Source: Nitrospirillum sp034653355 (lineage in GTDB: Bacteria > Pseudomonadota > Alphaproteobacteria > Azospirillales > Azospirillaceae). From it: a stretch of 64,000 bases of DNA. The stretch is from assembly GCF_034653355.1 (NCBI RefSeq), contig NZ_JAYEER010000001.1:1426001-1490000 (forward strand), read 5' to 3'. This document shows, piece by piece, positions 1-8,522 of the stretch. The notes under the pieces are model-generated. The model saw nothing but the letters and a program-made list of their open reading frames with translations, searched no databases and was not told the DNA's origin. How positions within the stretch are numbered: the stretch's first letter is position 1; every line of letters starts with the position of its first letter. Made by a program: the position numbers and the translations under genes.

Positions 1-612
1 GTCGACCGTCTCCGCCGCCACGTCGATGCCGGCGGTCGATGATCCGCCGAAATACAGGGGCGGGTAGGGCCGTTGCAGGGAAGGGAAGAACAGCCGCCCA
101 TCCTCGATGCGGATGTGCTTGCCTTCATAATGCACCGTCTCGCCGGCGATCAGGCGGGTCCAGACCGACAGGAATTCCCGCGTCACCTCATAGCGCTCGG
201 TATGCGACAGGAAGATGCCGTCGCCGGCGTTCTCCACCGGGTCGCCGCCGGTGACGACATTGATCAGCAGCCGGCCGTTGGACACCCGGTCCAGGGTCGC
301 CGCCATGCGGGCCGAGACGGTGGGCGACTGCAAGCCGGGCCGTACCGCCACCAGATAGCGCAAGCGCTCCGTCAGCGGCGCCAAGGCCGAGGCGATGACC
401 CAGCTGTCCTCGCAACTGCGGCCGGTGGGCAGCAGCACGCCGTAATAGCCCAGGCTGTCGGCGGCCTGCGCGATCTGCTTCAGGTAATCGAAGCTGACGG
501 CGCGGGCGCCGTGGGTGGTACCCAGGTAACGGCCATCGCCATGGGTGGGGATGAACCAGAAGACGTTCGCTTCGGTCACGGGTTCGGCGGGGGGAAGGGT
601 GGTGTCGCTCAT
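1..612 (-). CDS. ssuD: Alkanesulfonate monooxygenase SsuD, N-terminal part (runs off the window)
   Basis: FMNH2-dependent monooxygenase of the luciferase-like family, which releases sulfite from alkanesulfonates so they can serve as a sulfur source in the cytoplasm. The visible 204 residues begin MSDTTLPP and carry the SsuD-like opening FWFIPTHGDGRYLG, then VAVRPGLQSPTVSARMAATLD and the substrate-loop region GGDPVEN. The C-terminal part lies before position 1. The ATG overlaps the TGA of ssuA by four bases (ATGA), so the two are probably translationally coupled. The gene order ssuA-ssuD suggests that permease and ATPase genes follow outside the window. Family assignment is firm; substrate range cannot be read from the fragment. 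Confidence 0.93.
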   Translation of the reverse strand, partial: MSDTTLPPAEPVTEANVFWFIPTHGDGRYLGTTHGARAVSFDYLKQIAQAADSLGYYGVLLPTGRSCEDSWVIASALAPLTERLRYLVAVRPGLQSPTVSARMAATLDRVSNGRLLINVVTGGDPVENAGDGIFLSHTERYEVTREFLSVWTRLIAGETVHYEGKHIRIEDGRLFFPSLQRPYPPLYFGGSSTAGIDVAAETVD

Positions 613-1574
613 GACTTCGATCCAGGAATGGCGTCGGAGACGGTGATGGGCTTGGGGATCAGCCCCAGCTGGTGGAAGGTGTCGGCGATCTTCTGCTGGG
701 CGGCCACGACATCGGGCGTGATGGGCTGCACGCCGTAGCCCATGCGGGCCAGGGCCGTTTCCAGCACCGGTGCCGGGATGCCCACCTGCGGGCTGAGGCG
801 CTGGGCCACGCCCTTCTGATCGCCGCGCGAGGCGGCATCGACATCCCTCAGCGCTGCCAGGATGGCCTGCACCACCTGGGGCCGCGCCTCGTTGAAGCCG
901 CGTTCGGCCAGGTAGAACTGGTGGTTGGACACCAGGTTGCTGCCGTCGGGGCGCACGCCGTCCACCAACACCCGCGCCTGCGTCGCGGCCGCCGCGGCGG
1001 CGTAATAGGGGTCCCAGATGACCCAGGCGTCCACGCTGCCCTGCTCGAACGCGGCGCGGGCGTCGGCCGGGGCCAGGTAGGTCGGCTGGATATCGCTGTA
1101 TTTCAGGCCCGCGTCCTCCAGCGCCTTCACCAACAGGTAATGGACGTTGGAGCCCTTGTTGAGCGCCACCTTCTTGCCCTTCAGGTCGGCCACGCTTTTC
1201 AGCGGACTGTCCTTGGGTACCAGGATGGCCTCGCCCTTGGGCGCCGCCGGTTCCACGCCGACATAGACCAGGGGGGCGCCGGCGGCCTGTGCGAAGATGG
1301 GCGGTGCCTCACCCGTGGTGCCGAAGTCCAGCGCGCCGACGTTCAACGCCTCCAGCAACTGCGGGCCGCCGGGGAATTCACGCCATTCCACGGCGATGCC
1401 TTGGGCTTTCAGCTGCTCGTCCAGCTTGCCGCTTTCCTTCAGCAGCAGCAGCGTGCCGTATTTCTGATAGCCGATGCGCACCGGCTTTTCCGCCGCGTGG
1501 GCAGCGCTGATACCCAAGCTCAGGGCTGCGGCCAGGGCCAGGCGGCAAAGGACGGAAAAGGTTTTACCCATCAT
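609..1574 (-). CDS. ssuA: Sulfonate ABC transporter substrate-binding protein
   Basis: Periplasmic binding protein that delivers aliphatic sulfonates to an ABC importer. It has a Sec signal peptide (GKTFSVLCRLALAAALSLG, then cleavage near AHAAEK) followed by the SsuA/nitrate-taurine type opening VRIGYQKYGTLLLLKESG. Two adjacent ATG codons (1574 and 1571) follow a GGAG at 1578-1581; a longer reading from 1592 would put six extra residues before the signal peptide and lacks that ribosome site. About 320 residues, normal for the family. It is the first gene of the visible ssu operon and is followed directly by ssuD. Exact ligand preference is inferred from the neighbour. Confidence 0.92.
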   Translation of the reverse strand: MMGKTFSVLCRLALAAALSLGISAAHAAEKPVRIGYQKYGTLLLLKESGKLDEQLKAQGIAVEWREFPGGPQLLEALNVGALDFGTTGEAPPIFAQAAGAPLVYVGVEPAAPKGEAILVPKDSPLKSVADLKGKKVALNKGSNVHYLLVKALEDAGLKYSDIQPTYLAPADARAAFEQGSVDAWVIWDPYYAAAAAATQARVLVDGVRPDGSNLVSNHQFYLAERGFNEARPQVVQAILAALRDVDAASRGDQKGVAQRLSPQVGIPAPVLETALARMGYGVQPITPDVVAAQQKIADTFHQLGLIPKPITVSDAIPGSKS

Positions 1575-1926
1575 GGTCTCCGGCAAATCCACACTTCGTG
1601 ATATGCTATTTAACGGTCAATGAGCATTATTTTACGATCTGTGTTGAGGCTAAATTAACGATATGTTGAGAGTCAATCCGCATAATTAGCTATAAAATTC
1701 TGTTAAATATGAGGCCACGCGTCATCGCGGCTTGACAGGATGGAGGCGGGATGATCACCATCCGCCCATGGTCACGACGCTGCCCCTCTGCTGCACGTAT
1801 TACGCGCCCTCCTCATAGGAGCGGCGTTGTTCGACCTTGTTGAAACGATGCCGCCGCCAAGGCGGCAATCGTTTCCCAAAAGCGGTCTCCTTCTTGGTGG
1901 CGGTCCCACCTTAGGAACACCGCTTC
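1575..1926. other. Intergenic region between divergent ssuA and tyrS
   Basis: About 350 bp without a convincing gene. The part next to ssuA (about 1600-1720) is clearly AT-rich compared with the rest of the window and is the likely ssu promoter region. The part next to tyrS (1843-1925) holds two strong inverted repeats, listed separately. No recognisable sulfur-regulator site was identified with confidence. Confidence 0.6.
1843..1925 (+). promoter_or_regulatory. Structured tyrS 5' leader (two inverted repeats)
   Basis: Directly upstream of the tyrS ATG. First hairpin: 1843-1855 (AAACGATGCCGCC) pairs with 1861-1874 except for a one-base bulge at 1867, giving 13 base pairs around a 5-base loop. 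Second structure: 1880-1886 (AAGCGGT) pairs with 1919-1925 (ACCGCTT), enclosing an inner hairpin GGTGG (1896-1900) / CCACC (1906-1910). The only Shine-Dalgarno-like stretch (AGGA, 1913-1916) sits between the inner hairpin and the closing arm, so folding could affect translation of tyrS. The pairing is seen in the sequence; a regulatory role is inference. Confidence 0.5.
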
Positions 1927-3186
1927 ATGGATACCTTGGATCTTCCCCGACATGACGTCCGTTCCGCCGCCCTGCAGGTGTTGCGGGCGCGCGGCTTCAT
2001 CCACCAGTGCACCAACCTGGAGGGGCTGGACGCGGCCTTCGCCGCCGGCGTGGTGCCAGTTTACATCGGCTTCGACGCCACGGCCGACAGCCTGCACGTC
2101 GGCCACCTGTTGCCCATCATGACCCTGCGTCGCCTGCAACGGGCGGGGCACAAGCCCATCGTGCTGATCGGCGGCGGCACCACCCGGGTGGGCGATCCCA
2201 GCTTCCGCGCCACCGAGCGCCCGCTGCTGAGCGATGACCAGATCGCCGCCAACATCCAAGGCATCCGCCGGGTTTTCGAACGTTTCCTGACCTTCGGGTC
2301 GGGGCCCATCGATGCCGTCATGGTCAACAACGCCGACTGGCTGGACCGCCTGGGTTACATCGACCTGTTGCGCGACATCGGCCGCCATTTCTCCGTCAAC
2401 CGCATGCTGTCCTTCGACAGCGTGAAGGCGCGGCTGGAGCGGCAGGACCCCATGAGCTTCCTGGAATTCAACTACATGATCCTCCAGGCCTTCGATTTCC
2501 TGGAACTGCACCGCCGCGCCGGCTGCCTGGCGCAGATGGGCGGGTCGGACCAATGGGGCAATATCGTCAACGGCATCGACCTGGTGCGCCGGCTTGAGGG
2601 GCGGGAGGTCTTCGGCCTGACCACCCCGCTGCTGACCACCGCGTCCGGTGCCAAGATGGGCAAGACCGCAGGTGGTGCCGTCTGGCTGAACGCCGACCGG
2701 CTGCCGCCCTACGACTACTGGCAGTTCTGGCGCAACACGGAGGATGCCGACGTCGGCCGCTTCCTGCGCCTGTTCACCGATCTGCCGCTGGAGCGCATCG
2801 CGGAGTTGGAGGCGCTGCCGGGGGCGGAGATCAACCAGGCCAAGGAGGTGCTGGCCAACGCCGCGACCGCCCTGGCCCACGGGCCAGAGACCGCCCAGGC
2901 CGCCAATGAGACCGCCCGCCGGGCTTTCACCGGCGCCAACGCCGAAGGCCTGCCGGCGGTGGCGCTGACGGGAGACGAGGTGCCGGACGGCGCCTTGTTG
3001 ATCGACCTGCTGGTGCGCGGCGGCCTGGCGGCCTCGAAAGGGGAGGCGCGGCGCCTGATCGCCGGGGGCGGCGTGCGGGTCGATGGGGTGGTGGTGGCAG
3101 AGTTGGACGCCCGCATCGTGGCGCGGGCCCTGCCGGTGCGCTTGACGGCGGGGCGCAAGCGCCACGTCCTGGTGCGCGGTGGGTAG
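1927..3186 (+). CDS. tyrS: Tyrosyl-tRNA synthetase
   Basis: Class I aminoacyl-tRNA synthetase that charges tRNA-Tyr. The Rossmann domain has the HIGH-type motif HVGH at residues 57-60, the tyrosine-binding stretch GGSDQWGN near 205-212, and the KMSKS-type loop as KMGKT at 243-247. A C-terminal S4 RNA-binding domain occupies roughly residues 350-415 (LLVRGGLAASKGEARRLI). The length, 419 residues, is usual. It is monocistronic, divergent from ssuA and behind a foldable leader; an inverted repeat follows the stop codon. Confidence 0.97.
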   Translation: MDTLDLPRHDVRSAALQVLRARGFIHQCTNLEGLDAAFAAGVVPVYIGFDATADSLHVGHLLPIMTLRRLQRAGHKPIVLIGGGTTRVGDPSFRATERPLLSDDQIAANIQGIRRVFERFLTFGSGPIDAVMVNNADWLDRLGYIDLLRDIGRHFSVNRMLSFDSVKARLERQDPMSFLEFNYMILQAFDFLELHRRAGCLAQMGGSDQWGNIVNGIDLVRRLEGREVFGLTTPLLTTASGAKMGKTAGGAVWLNADRLPPYDYWQFWRNTEDADVGRFLRLFTDLPLERIAELEALPGAEINQAKEVLANAATALAHGPETAQAANETARRAFTGANAEGLPAVALTGDEVPDGALLIDLLVRGGLAASKGEARRLIAGGGVRVDGVVVAELDARIVARALPVRLTAGRKRHVLVRGG

Positions 3187-3193
3187 AGCGCAA

Positions 3194-3231
3194 AACGGTG
3201 GGTGCCCAGGCGATCCCTTGCGCCCACCGTT
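3194..3231 (+). terminator. Hairpin after tyrS
   Basis: AACGGTGGG (3194-3202) pairs perfectly with CCCACCGTT (3223-3231), starting eight bases after the tyrS stop. There is no T-run, so it may be a weak terminator or an mRNA 3' end stabiliser. Confidence 0.4.
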
Positions 3232-3279
3232 ACCCTTGGGCACAGTTCACCCGGGTAAGCATGAGGCATTGGGGGCGTC

Positions 3280-4095
3280 ATGGGCAAGCGGGCGATCATC
3301 ATTTTTTTGGCGGCTGTGCTGGGAAGCGGCGGGGCGGTTGCTGCGGAGGCGCCCGTGCCCGGTCTCACGCCGGCGGACTGCCAGGCGCCCACCTCCGCCT
3401 CTGTCCAGGCCTTGTGCACCGACCCCGGGCTGCGCCAACTGGTGGACAGCGTGCAGGACGTGCCCTATGTCCGCCTGGGCCGTGCCTGGACGGTGGATGA
3501 GGCGATGTTCCGACGCTGTGACGCCACGCTGGACGCCCGCGCCTGCCTGGACCGGGAATACCGGATAAAGATCAAGGCGGTGCAGGCGGAATCAGCCAAG
3601 CGCGCCATGGCCTACGCCCCCGATGGCAGCAAGGCTGATGCCAAGGCCCTGCTGGCCCGCATCGCCGGGGTTTATCGGCACCCGGTCAAGACCGCCGACG
3701 GCGCGCACGGGGCGGAGGACGTGCTGCAGGTCACGCCGGTGGCGGATGGTGCCGCCTACCTGGACATGCGCCTGTCCTTCCATAACGGGCAGAGTTGCAC
3801 CCTGACCGGCATCGCGGAATACAAAAAGATCGGCAGCTTCGTCTTCCAGGATCCGGCGCCCACACAGCGGTGCCTGCTGACCATGACCCTTAGCGGGGAT
3901 GAGGTGGGCTTCAGCGATCCCACCGGCGCCTGCGCCAAGTTCTGTGGGGAGCATGCCAGCCTGACGGCGGAAACCTTTGTGCTGAAGCAGAAAAAGAAGT
4001 TACGCACCCTGCCGGCCGTGCAGCAATCTCCGGCGTACCAGGAAGCCCTGCAAGCCTATCAGGCACGCCACGCCACGGCCAAGGCCACCCCTTGA
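3280..4095 (+). CDS. Exported cysteine-rich hypothetical protein, LprI-like N-terminus
   Basis: 271 residues with a clear Sec signal peptide (MGKRAIIIFLAAVLGSGGAV, cleavage near AAEA). The mature part opens with DCQAPTSASVQALCTDPGLRQL, which resembles the N-terminal repeat of LprI/DUF1311-type periplasmic proteins (Cys, short spacer, second Cys, then DPxLxxL). Further cysteines occur around RRCDATLDARACLDREYR and in the C-terminal third (QRCLL, GACAKFCGEH), so several disulfides are likely. The middle contains an IAGVYRH stretch that may begin a small beta domain. It lies upstream of the first S10 peptidase gene in the same direction, 121 bp away. The LprI-like relationship is a weak motif resemblance; function unknown. 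Confidence 0.72.
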   Translation: MGKRAIIIFLAAVLGSGGAVAAEAPVPGLTPADCQAPTSASVQALCTDPGLRQLVDSVQDVPYVRLGRAWTVDEAMFRRCDATLDARACLDREYRIKIKAVQAESAKRAMAYAPDGSKADAKALLARIAGVYRHPVKTADGAHGAEDVLQVTPVADGAAYLDMRLSFHNGQSCTLTGIAEYKKIGSFVFQDPAPTQRCLLTMTLSGDEVGFSDPTGACAKFCGEHASLTAETFVLKQKKKLRTLPAVQQSPAYQEALQAYQARHATAKATP

Positions 4096-4216
4096 CGGCC
4101 AGTCCCCGCATAAAATTTGCCGGCACCCGCCCGGTGGGCGGGATAACGCAAAAACATTCCGCTGCCAGCCGGTATTATTTCCCCTGAGACAGGGCGCCTG
4201 CGACAGGGGAACGACG

Positions 4217-5698
4217 ATGACCGGGAAAACCACCGGACGTAAATTGGGGGGGCTGGTGGCCGCGATGATGCTGGCCACGGCCATGCCGGCCGCAGTGACC
4301 GCACGGGCTGCCGAAGCGCCGATCGTGACCCACCACACCGCCACGCTGAACGGCCACAAGCTGGCCTACACCGCGACGGTGGAAGGCACCGACGTCAACG
4401 ACGCCGCCGGCAAGCCGGGCGCCCATCTCGTCAGCTTCGCCTACACCGCCGATACCCGGGACGCGGCCAAGCGGCCGGTGACCTTCGTCTTCAACGGCGG
4501 GCCGATCACCGCCTCCCTCTGGCTGCACCTGGGGGTCATGGGGCCAAAGCGCGTGGCCGTGCCGGATGACCTGACGGCCGATCCCGGCACCTTCACGCTG
4601 GTGGACAACCCCTATTCGCCGCTGGACGCCACAGACCTGGTGTTCATCGACCCGGCCTCCACCGGCTTCAGCCGCGTGGCCGAGGGTGTCGATCCCAAGA
4701 GCTATTTCTCGGTGAAGGCGGACGGGCAGGAGGTCACCGCCTTTATCCAGGCCTGGCTGACGCAGCATCACCGCGAGGGCTCCCCCGTCTACTTGCTGGG
4801 CGAAAGCTACGGCACCATGCGCGCGGCCGAGGTCGCGGGCCAGTTGGCCGAGTTGCCCAAGCCCATCCTGCTGGACGGCGTGCTGCTAATGGGCCAGGCC
4901 ATCAACATCATCGAATATGTCCAGCGGCCGCAGAACATCATGAGCTATGTGGTGTCGCTGCCCACCCTGGCGGCCATCGCCTGGTATCACCAAAAGGTGG
5001 ACCGCCGCGGCCTGTCGCTGGAAGCCTTCGTAGAGGAGGCGCGGCGCTACGCCCAGAGCGACTACATGCCCGCCTTGTACCAGGGCGGCGCGCTGCCGGC
5101 GGCGGATCGCGACCGCGTGGCCCAGCGACTGCGGGAACTGACGGGCATCCCGGCCGCCTACTATAGCGAGCACGCCCTGCGCATCAGCAAGGAACAGTAC
5201 CGGGGCGAATTGCTGAAGGAACAGGGCCTGTTGCTGGGCCGCGCCGACGCGCGCTACACCGCCCCCATCACGGACAAGGGCATCGGCCCCGACCCCTTCG
5301 GCGCCGCCGTGATGCCGCCGTTCTCCCGCCTGTTCAAGGATTACATCCACAACGACCTGAAGATCGACCGGGCGGAGCCCTATGTGGAGATGGCGGAGGT
5401 GGGCGGCCTGGACGACTGGGGGTGGGGCTTCGCCTCGCCTTTCGCCACCTGGGCCTACAGCGACCGCCTGCTGAAGGCCATGAAGGCCAATCCCAGGTTC
5501 CGGCTGCTGATCGGCAACGGCTACTACGACACCCAGACCACCGTGGGGGCGGCGGAACTGCTGGCCCGCCAAGGCGGCTGGCCCGAGGACCGCGTGCATC
5601 TGACCTTCTACGAGGGCGGGCACATGGCCTACACGGACGAGGGCGCCGCCCGCAAGTTCGGCGCCGACATCCGTGCCTTCGTCAGTCGCGCGCCCTGA
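4217..5698 (+). CDS. Exported S10 family serine carboxypeptidase-like protein (copy 1)
   Basis: Alpha/beta-hydrolase fold peptidase of family S10, which removes C-terminal residues from peptides. Signal peptide at residues 1-32, so periplasmic or secreted. The catalytic triad is readable: Ser197 in GESYG, Asp438 in YYDTQTT, His469 in GGHMAY. The oxyanion-hole region reads NGGPIT instead of the usual NGGPGS seen in the three paralogues here, a substitution that may change activity. 493 residues. A strong intrinsic terminator follows at 5727-5762. It opens an island with three more S10 genes. Whether it acts as a true carboxypeptidase or as an acyl or ester hydrolase cannot be told. Confidence 0.9.
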   Translation: MTGKTTGRKLGGLVAAMMLATAMPAAVTARAAEAPIVTHHTATLNGHKLAYTATVEGTDVNDAAGKPGAHLVSFAYTADTRDAAKRPVTFVFNGGPITASLWLHLGVMGPKRVAVPDDLTADPGTFTLVDNPYSPLDATDLVFIDPASTGFSRVAEGVDPKSYFSVKADGQEVTAFIQAWLTQHHREGSPVYLLGESYGTMRAAEVAGQLAELPKPILLDGVLLMGQAINIIEYVQRPQNIMSYVVSLPTLAAIAWYHQKVDRRGLSLEAFVEEARRYAQSDYMPALYQGGALPAADRDRVAQRLRELTGIPAAYYSEHALRISKEQYRGELLKEQGLLLGRADARYTAPITDKGIGPDPFGAAVMPPFSRLFKDYIHNDLKIDRAEPYVEMAEVGGLDDWGWGFASPFATWAYSDRLLKAMKANPRFRLLIGNGYYDTQTTVGAAELLARQGGWPEDRVHLTFYEGGHMAYTDEGAARKFGADIRAFVSRAP

Positions 5699-5726
5699 CC
5701 GGCACCACCATCCTTCTTAAAAGCCG

Positions 5727-5762
5727 ACGCCCGCGGGGTCATGCCTGCGGGCGTTCGTTTTT
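5727..5762 (+). terminator. Intrinsic terminator after S10 copy 1
   Basis: Stem ACGCCCGC (5727-5734) / GCGGGCGT (5747-5754), followed by a five-T run at 5758-5762. It lies 29 bases after the stop codon. Confidence 0.85.
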
Positions 5763-5801
5763 GCCAAAATCGGCATGGCTTATGCGGGGCCGGGGCCTAT
5801 G

Positions 5802-5820
5802 CCGGCATTGCCAATGCCGG
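5802..5820. promoter_or_regulatory. Operator-like palindrome, copy 1
   Basis: CCGGCATTG C CAATGCCGG is a perfect 9+1+9 palindrome. Its core CATTGCCAATG recurs with a central G instead of C at 5918-5930, about 113 bp downstream centre to centre. Two matching dyads upstream of one gene suggest sites for a dimeric regulator; which one is unknown. Confidence 0.5.
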
Positions 5821-5917
5821 GGCGGGGCCGCCTGCGGTCGCCGGTTGAAGGCGACCGGATCGACAGGCAACCCATCGCCTTCTGGAGGAAATCTATTCCT
5901 TAATCCGTTCTTTGCCA

Positions 5918-5930
5918 GCATTGGCAATGC
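5918..5930. promoter_or_regulatory. Operator-like palindrome, copy 2
   Basis: GCATTG G CAATGC, a perfect 6+1+6 dyad matching the core of the palindrome at 5802-5820. Confidence 0.45.
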
Positions 5931-6010
5931 CGACTTTGCTGGCGATGGGGTACCCGGTTTCACTTTTCCCTCGCGAGGCGGCCCGTCTGCCGCATCGGGC
6001 GGGCCGTCCC

Positions 6011-6054
6011 GGCAGAAAATTTCGGCGGTCCGCCGACAGGGAATAAAATTTTCT
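6011..6054. repeat. Nested inverted repeat
   Basis: Outer arms AGAAAATTT (6014-6022) and AAATTTTCT (6046-6054) enclose a perfect inner palindrome CGGCGG T CCGCCG (6023-6035). It could form a cruciform in DNA or a branched hairpin in the receptor leader RNA. Confidence 0.45.
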
Positions 6055-6198
6055 CCCTGCCCGGTTCGGGGTCCGCAATTTGGAAAGAAAAGCCTGGGCT
6101 CGGAGGTATCATAAATTATCTTTTTCGACCTCGCCCAATAACAAAATTCCACAATGATTGGTAGCGGCGGGGCGCTCATAAGAGCAGGGGGTAGTAAC

Positions 6199-8420
6199 AT
6201 GAAGGGCACGCGTCAAATCCGGGCGTTACTCGCCACAACTATTCTTACGACTTTCTCGTTCTGGTCGCTGCCCAGCTTCGCCGACGGCGCGGCGGCTGAT
6301 GACAGCCTGGATGCGCTGCAAGAGATCGTCGTCACGGCGCAGAAGAAGACCGAGCGCCTGATGGACGTGCCGGCCTCCATCGCCGTCGTTTCCAGCCAGT
6401 CGCTGCTGCAGGCCAACAACACCCAGCTGCGCGACTTCTACACCCAGGTGCCGGGCCTGAACGTCACGTCCAGCGGCAACGGCCGGACCACCATCGCCAT
6501 CCGCGGCATCACCACCGGCGCCGGCAACAACCCCACCGTGGGCCTGACCATCGACGACGTTCCCATCGGCTCCGCCACCAGCGGCGGCCTGGGTGACGCG
6601 GTGGTGCCGGAAATCGATCCGTCCAGTCTGCAGCAGATCGAAGTGCTGCGCGGGCCCCAGGGCAGCCTGTACGGCGCCAGCTCCATGGGTGGCCTGATCC
6701 GCTACGTGACGGCGGCGCCCAGCCTGACCGAGACCTTCGGCCAGGTGGCCGTGTCCGGTTCCAGCGTCGCCCACGGCGGCGAGGGCGGCGGCGGCCGCGC
6801 CTACATCAACGTGCCCATCGTCGAGGACAAGCTGGGCCTGCGGGTCAGCGCCTTCGCCCGCATGGACCCGGGCTACATGACCAACGCCAACAGCGGCCAG
6901 ACGGAAATCAACGTCAACCGCACGGAAGGCGGCCGTGCCAGCCTGCTGTGGCAGATCACGCCCAGCGTCAGCTATCAGGCGTCCGCCACCTACCAGCACA
7001 TGACGGCCGGCGGCTCGGCCAACGAGTACGTCTCGGTGGATCGCGTGCCCACCTATGGCGACTACACCCAGGCGCCCATCGCCGGCCTGAACACCGGCTA
7101 TCTCGACATGGGCATCTACAACGGCAACCTGAAGGCCGACCTGGGCTTCGCCAACCTGGTGGCCGTCACCTCCTACAGCCACACCGTGTTCAACGGCCCG
7201 CAGGACACCACCGGCACCTTCGGCCGTTACCTGGGGTTCTTCTTCCCCCTTCGGCCCTGCCGGGCCTGGGCACCGGCATCTACAACTATTACCAGACGAA
7301 CAAGCTCAGCCAGGAAATCCGCCTGGAATCCCAGCCGGGCGGCATGATCGACTGGATGGTCGGCGGTTTCGCCACCAATGAGGACAACCTGAACCGCCAG
7401 AACGTCTACGTCGCCAACAAGGCCAACGGCGAGAACGTCGGCTTCCCCGACCTCTACACCGTCTTCGGACCGTCGCATTACCGGGAGTATGCCGGCTTCG
7501 GTTCCGCCACCTACCACTTCGACGACAAGCTGGACTTCACCTTCGGCGGCCGCTTCAGCCGGCAGTTCCAGGAAAGCTACCAGGATGTCGGCGGCGTGCT
7601 GCAGGGTGACAACGAGATCACCGACATCCATTCCGGCACCAGCGTCTTTACCTACTCGCTGGGGCCGCAGTACCACATCAACAAGGACATGATGGTCTAT
7701 GGCCGCGTGTCCACGGGCTTCCGTCCCGGCGGCCCCAACGCCGCCCCGGGTGAGCCCGCCGCCTACAACTCCGACACCACCACCAACTACGAGGTGGGCT
7801 TCAAGGGTGTCGTGGTCGATCGCCTGCTGACGGTGGACGCTGCCCTGTTCGACATCGAATGGGACGACATCCAGCTGCAGGCGGCGTCGCCCACCGGCTT
7901 CTCCTACGTGCAGAACGGCGGCACGGCCCGGTCGCGCGGTGGCGAGCTGACACTGACCCTGACGCCTTCGGAAGGGCTGAGCGTGGTGGCCAATCTGGGC
8001 TACACCGACGCGACGCTGACTGAAAACATCAAGACCTCCGGCCTGTACGGCCTGAAGGGCCAGCGCTTGCCGTACTCCGCCAAGTTCAGCGGCAGCCTGT
8101 CGGCCGACCAGAAGTTCCGCATCGCGGATGGCTTCAATGGCTTCGTCGGCGCCACCGTGTCCTATATCGGCGACCGCTACAGCGTGTTCCCAACCAAGTC
8201 CACGGGCCAGCGTTTCTTCATGCCGTCCTACACCACGGTGGACCTGCGCGCCGGCGTCACCCATGACGACTGGAACCTGTCAGTTTACGCCAAGAACCTG
8301 GGCAACGAGATCGCCTTCGTCTCCGGCGAGCCGCTGGATACCATCACCCGCACGGGTGTCTACTCGGCGGCCATCATCCAGCCGCGCACTTTCGGCCTGA
8401 CCATCAGCAAAGACTTCTGA
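6199..8420 (+). pseudogene. TonB-dependent receptor, interrupted by a one-base frameshift in a C tract
   Basis: Outer-membrane receptor of the TonB-dependent family, presumably the uptake gate of the surrounding island. The start at 6199 (MKGTRQIRALL) is preceded by AGGGGG and opens a signal peptide. A TonB-box/plug opening EIVVTAQKKTERLMDVPASI follows, then the plug motif IEVLRGPQGSLYGASS, and the barrel ends with the usual terminal Phe (TISKDF). The frame breaks at the five-C tract 7245-7249: the upstream frame continues as nonsense to 7347, while the receptor resumes two frames over as ALPGLGTGIYNYYQTNK. One extra C restores a continuous 740-residue protein. This could be a real inactivating or phase-variable change, or a sequencing under-call. 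Confidence 0.85.
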
Positions 8421-8450
8421 TGACCAAGCCTCGATGAACGCGTGAGTGAC

Positions 8451-8488
8451 GGGGCCGGTCCGGCAGCGCCGGGTCGGCCCCCTGTTTT
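8451..8488 (+). terminator. Intrinsic terminator after the TonB receptor
   Basis: Stem GGGGCCG (8451-8457) / CGGCCCC (8475-8481) with further internal pairing, followed by CTGTTTT (8482-8488). Confidence 0.7.
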
Positions 8489-8522
8489 CCGGGATCGGTA
8501 GAAACGGGCGGGGACGCGGGCG

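Larger units (their letters stand above)
5763..6198 (+). promoter_or_regulatory. Long palindrome-rich leader of the TonB receptor gene
   Basis: About 435 bp without a gene. It holds, in order: a 19-bp palindrome at 5802-5820; a hairpin CGGTCGCC/GGCGACCG at 5835-5842 and 5850-5857; a second palindrome with the same core at 5918-5930, nested inside GCCAGCA/TGCTGGC (5914-5920, 5937-5943); and a nested structure at 6011-6054. The stretch near 6105-6150 is AT-rich and may carry the promoter. The receptor start at 6199 follows an AGGGGG Shine-Dalgarno. Confidence 0.55.

Noticed and set aside
1896..1918. Minus-strand sequence resembling the T-box core (AGGTGGGACCGCC) near tyrS
   Set aside because: It is on the strand opposite to tyrS, lacks specifier and antiterminator context, and T-boxes are not expected in alphaproteobacteria; the match is explained by the inner hairpin of the tyrS leader.
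1813..3243. 476-codon open frame antisense to tyrS
   Set aside because: Shadow frame over an essential gene, with low-complexity basic translation.
7240..7260. Programmed ribosomal frameshift in the receptor gene
   Set aside because: The C tract lacks a recognised slippery heptamer plus stimulatory structure, and TonB receptors are not known to use this; a mutation or sequencing error is simpler.
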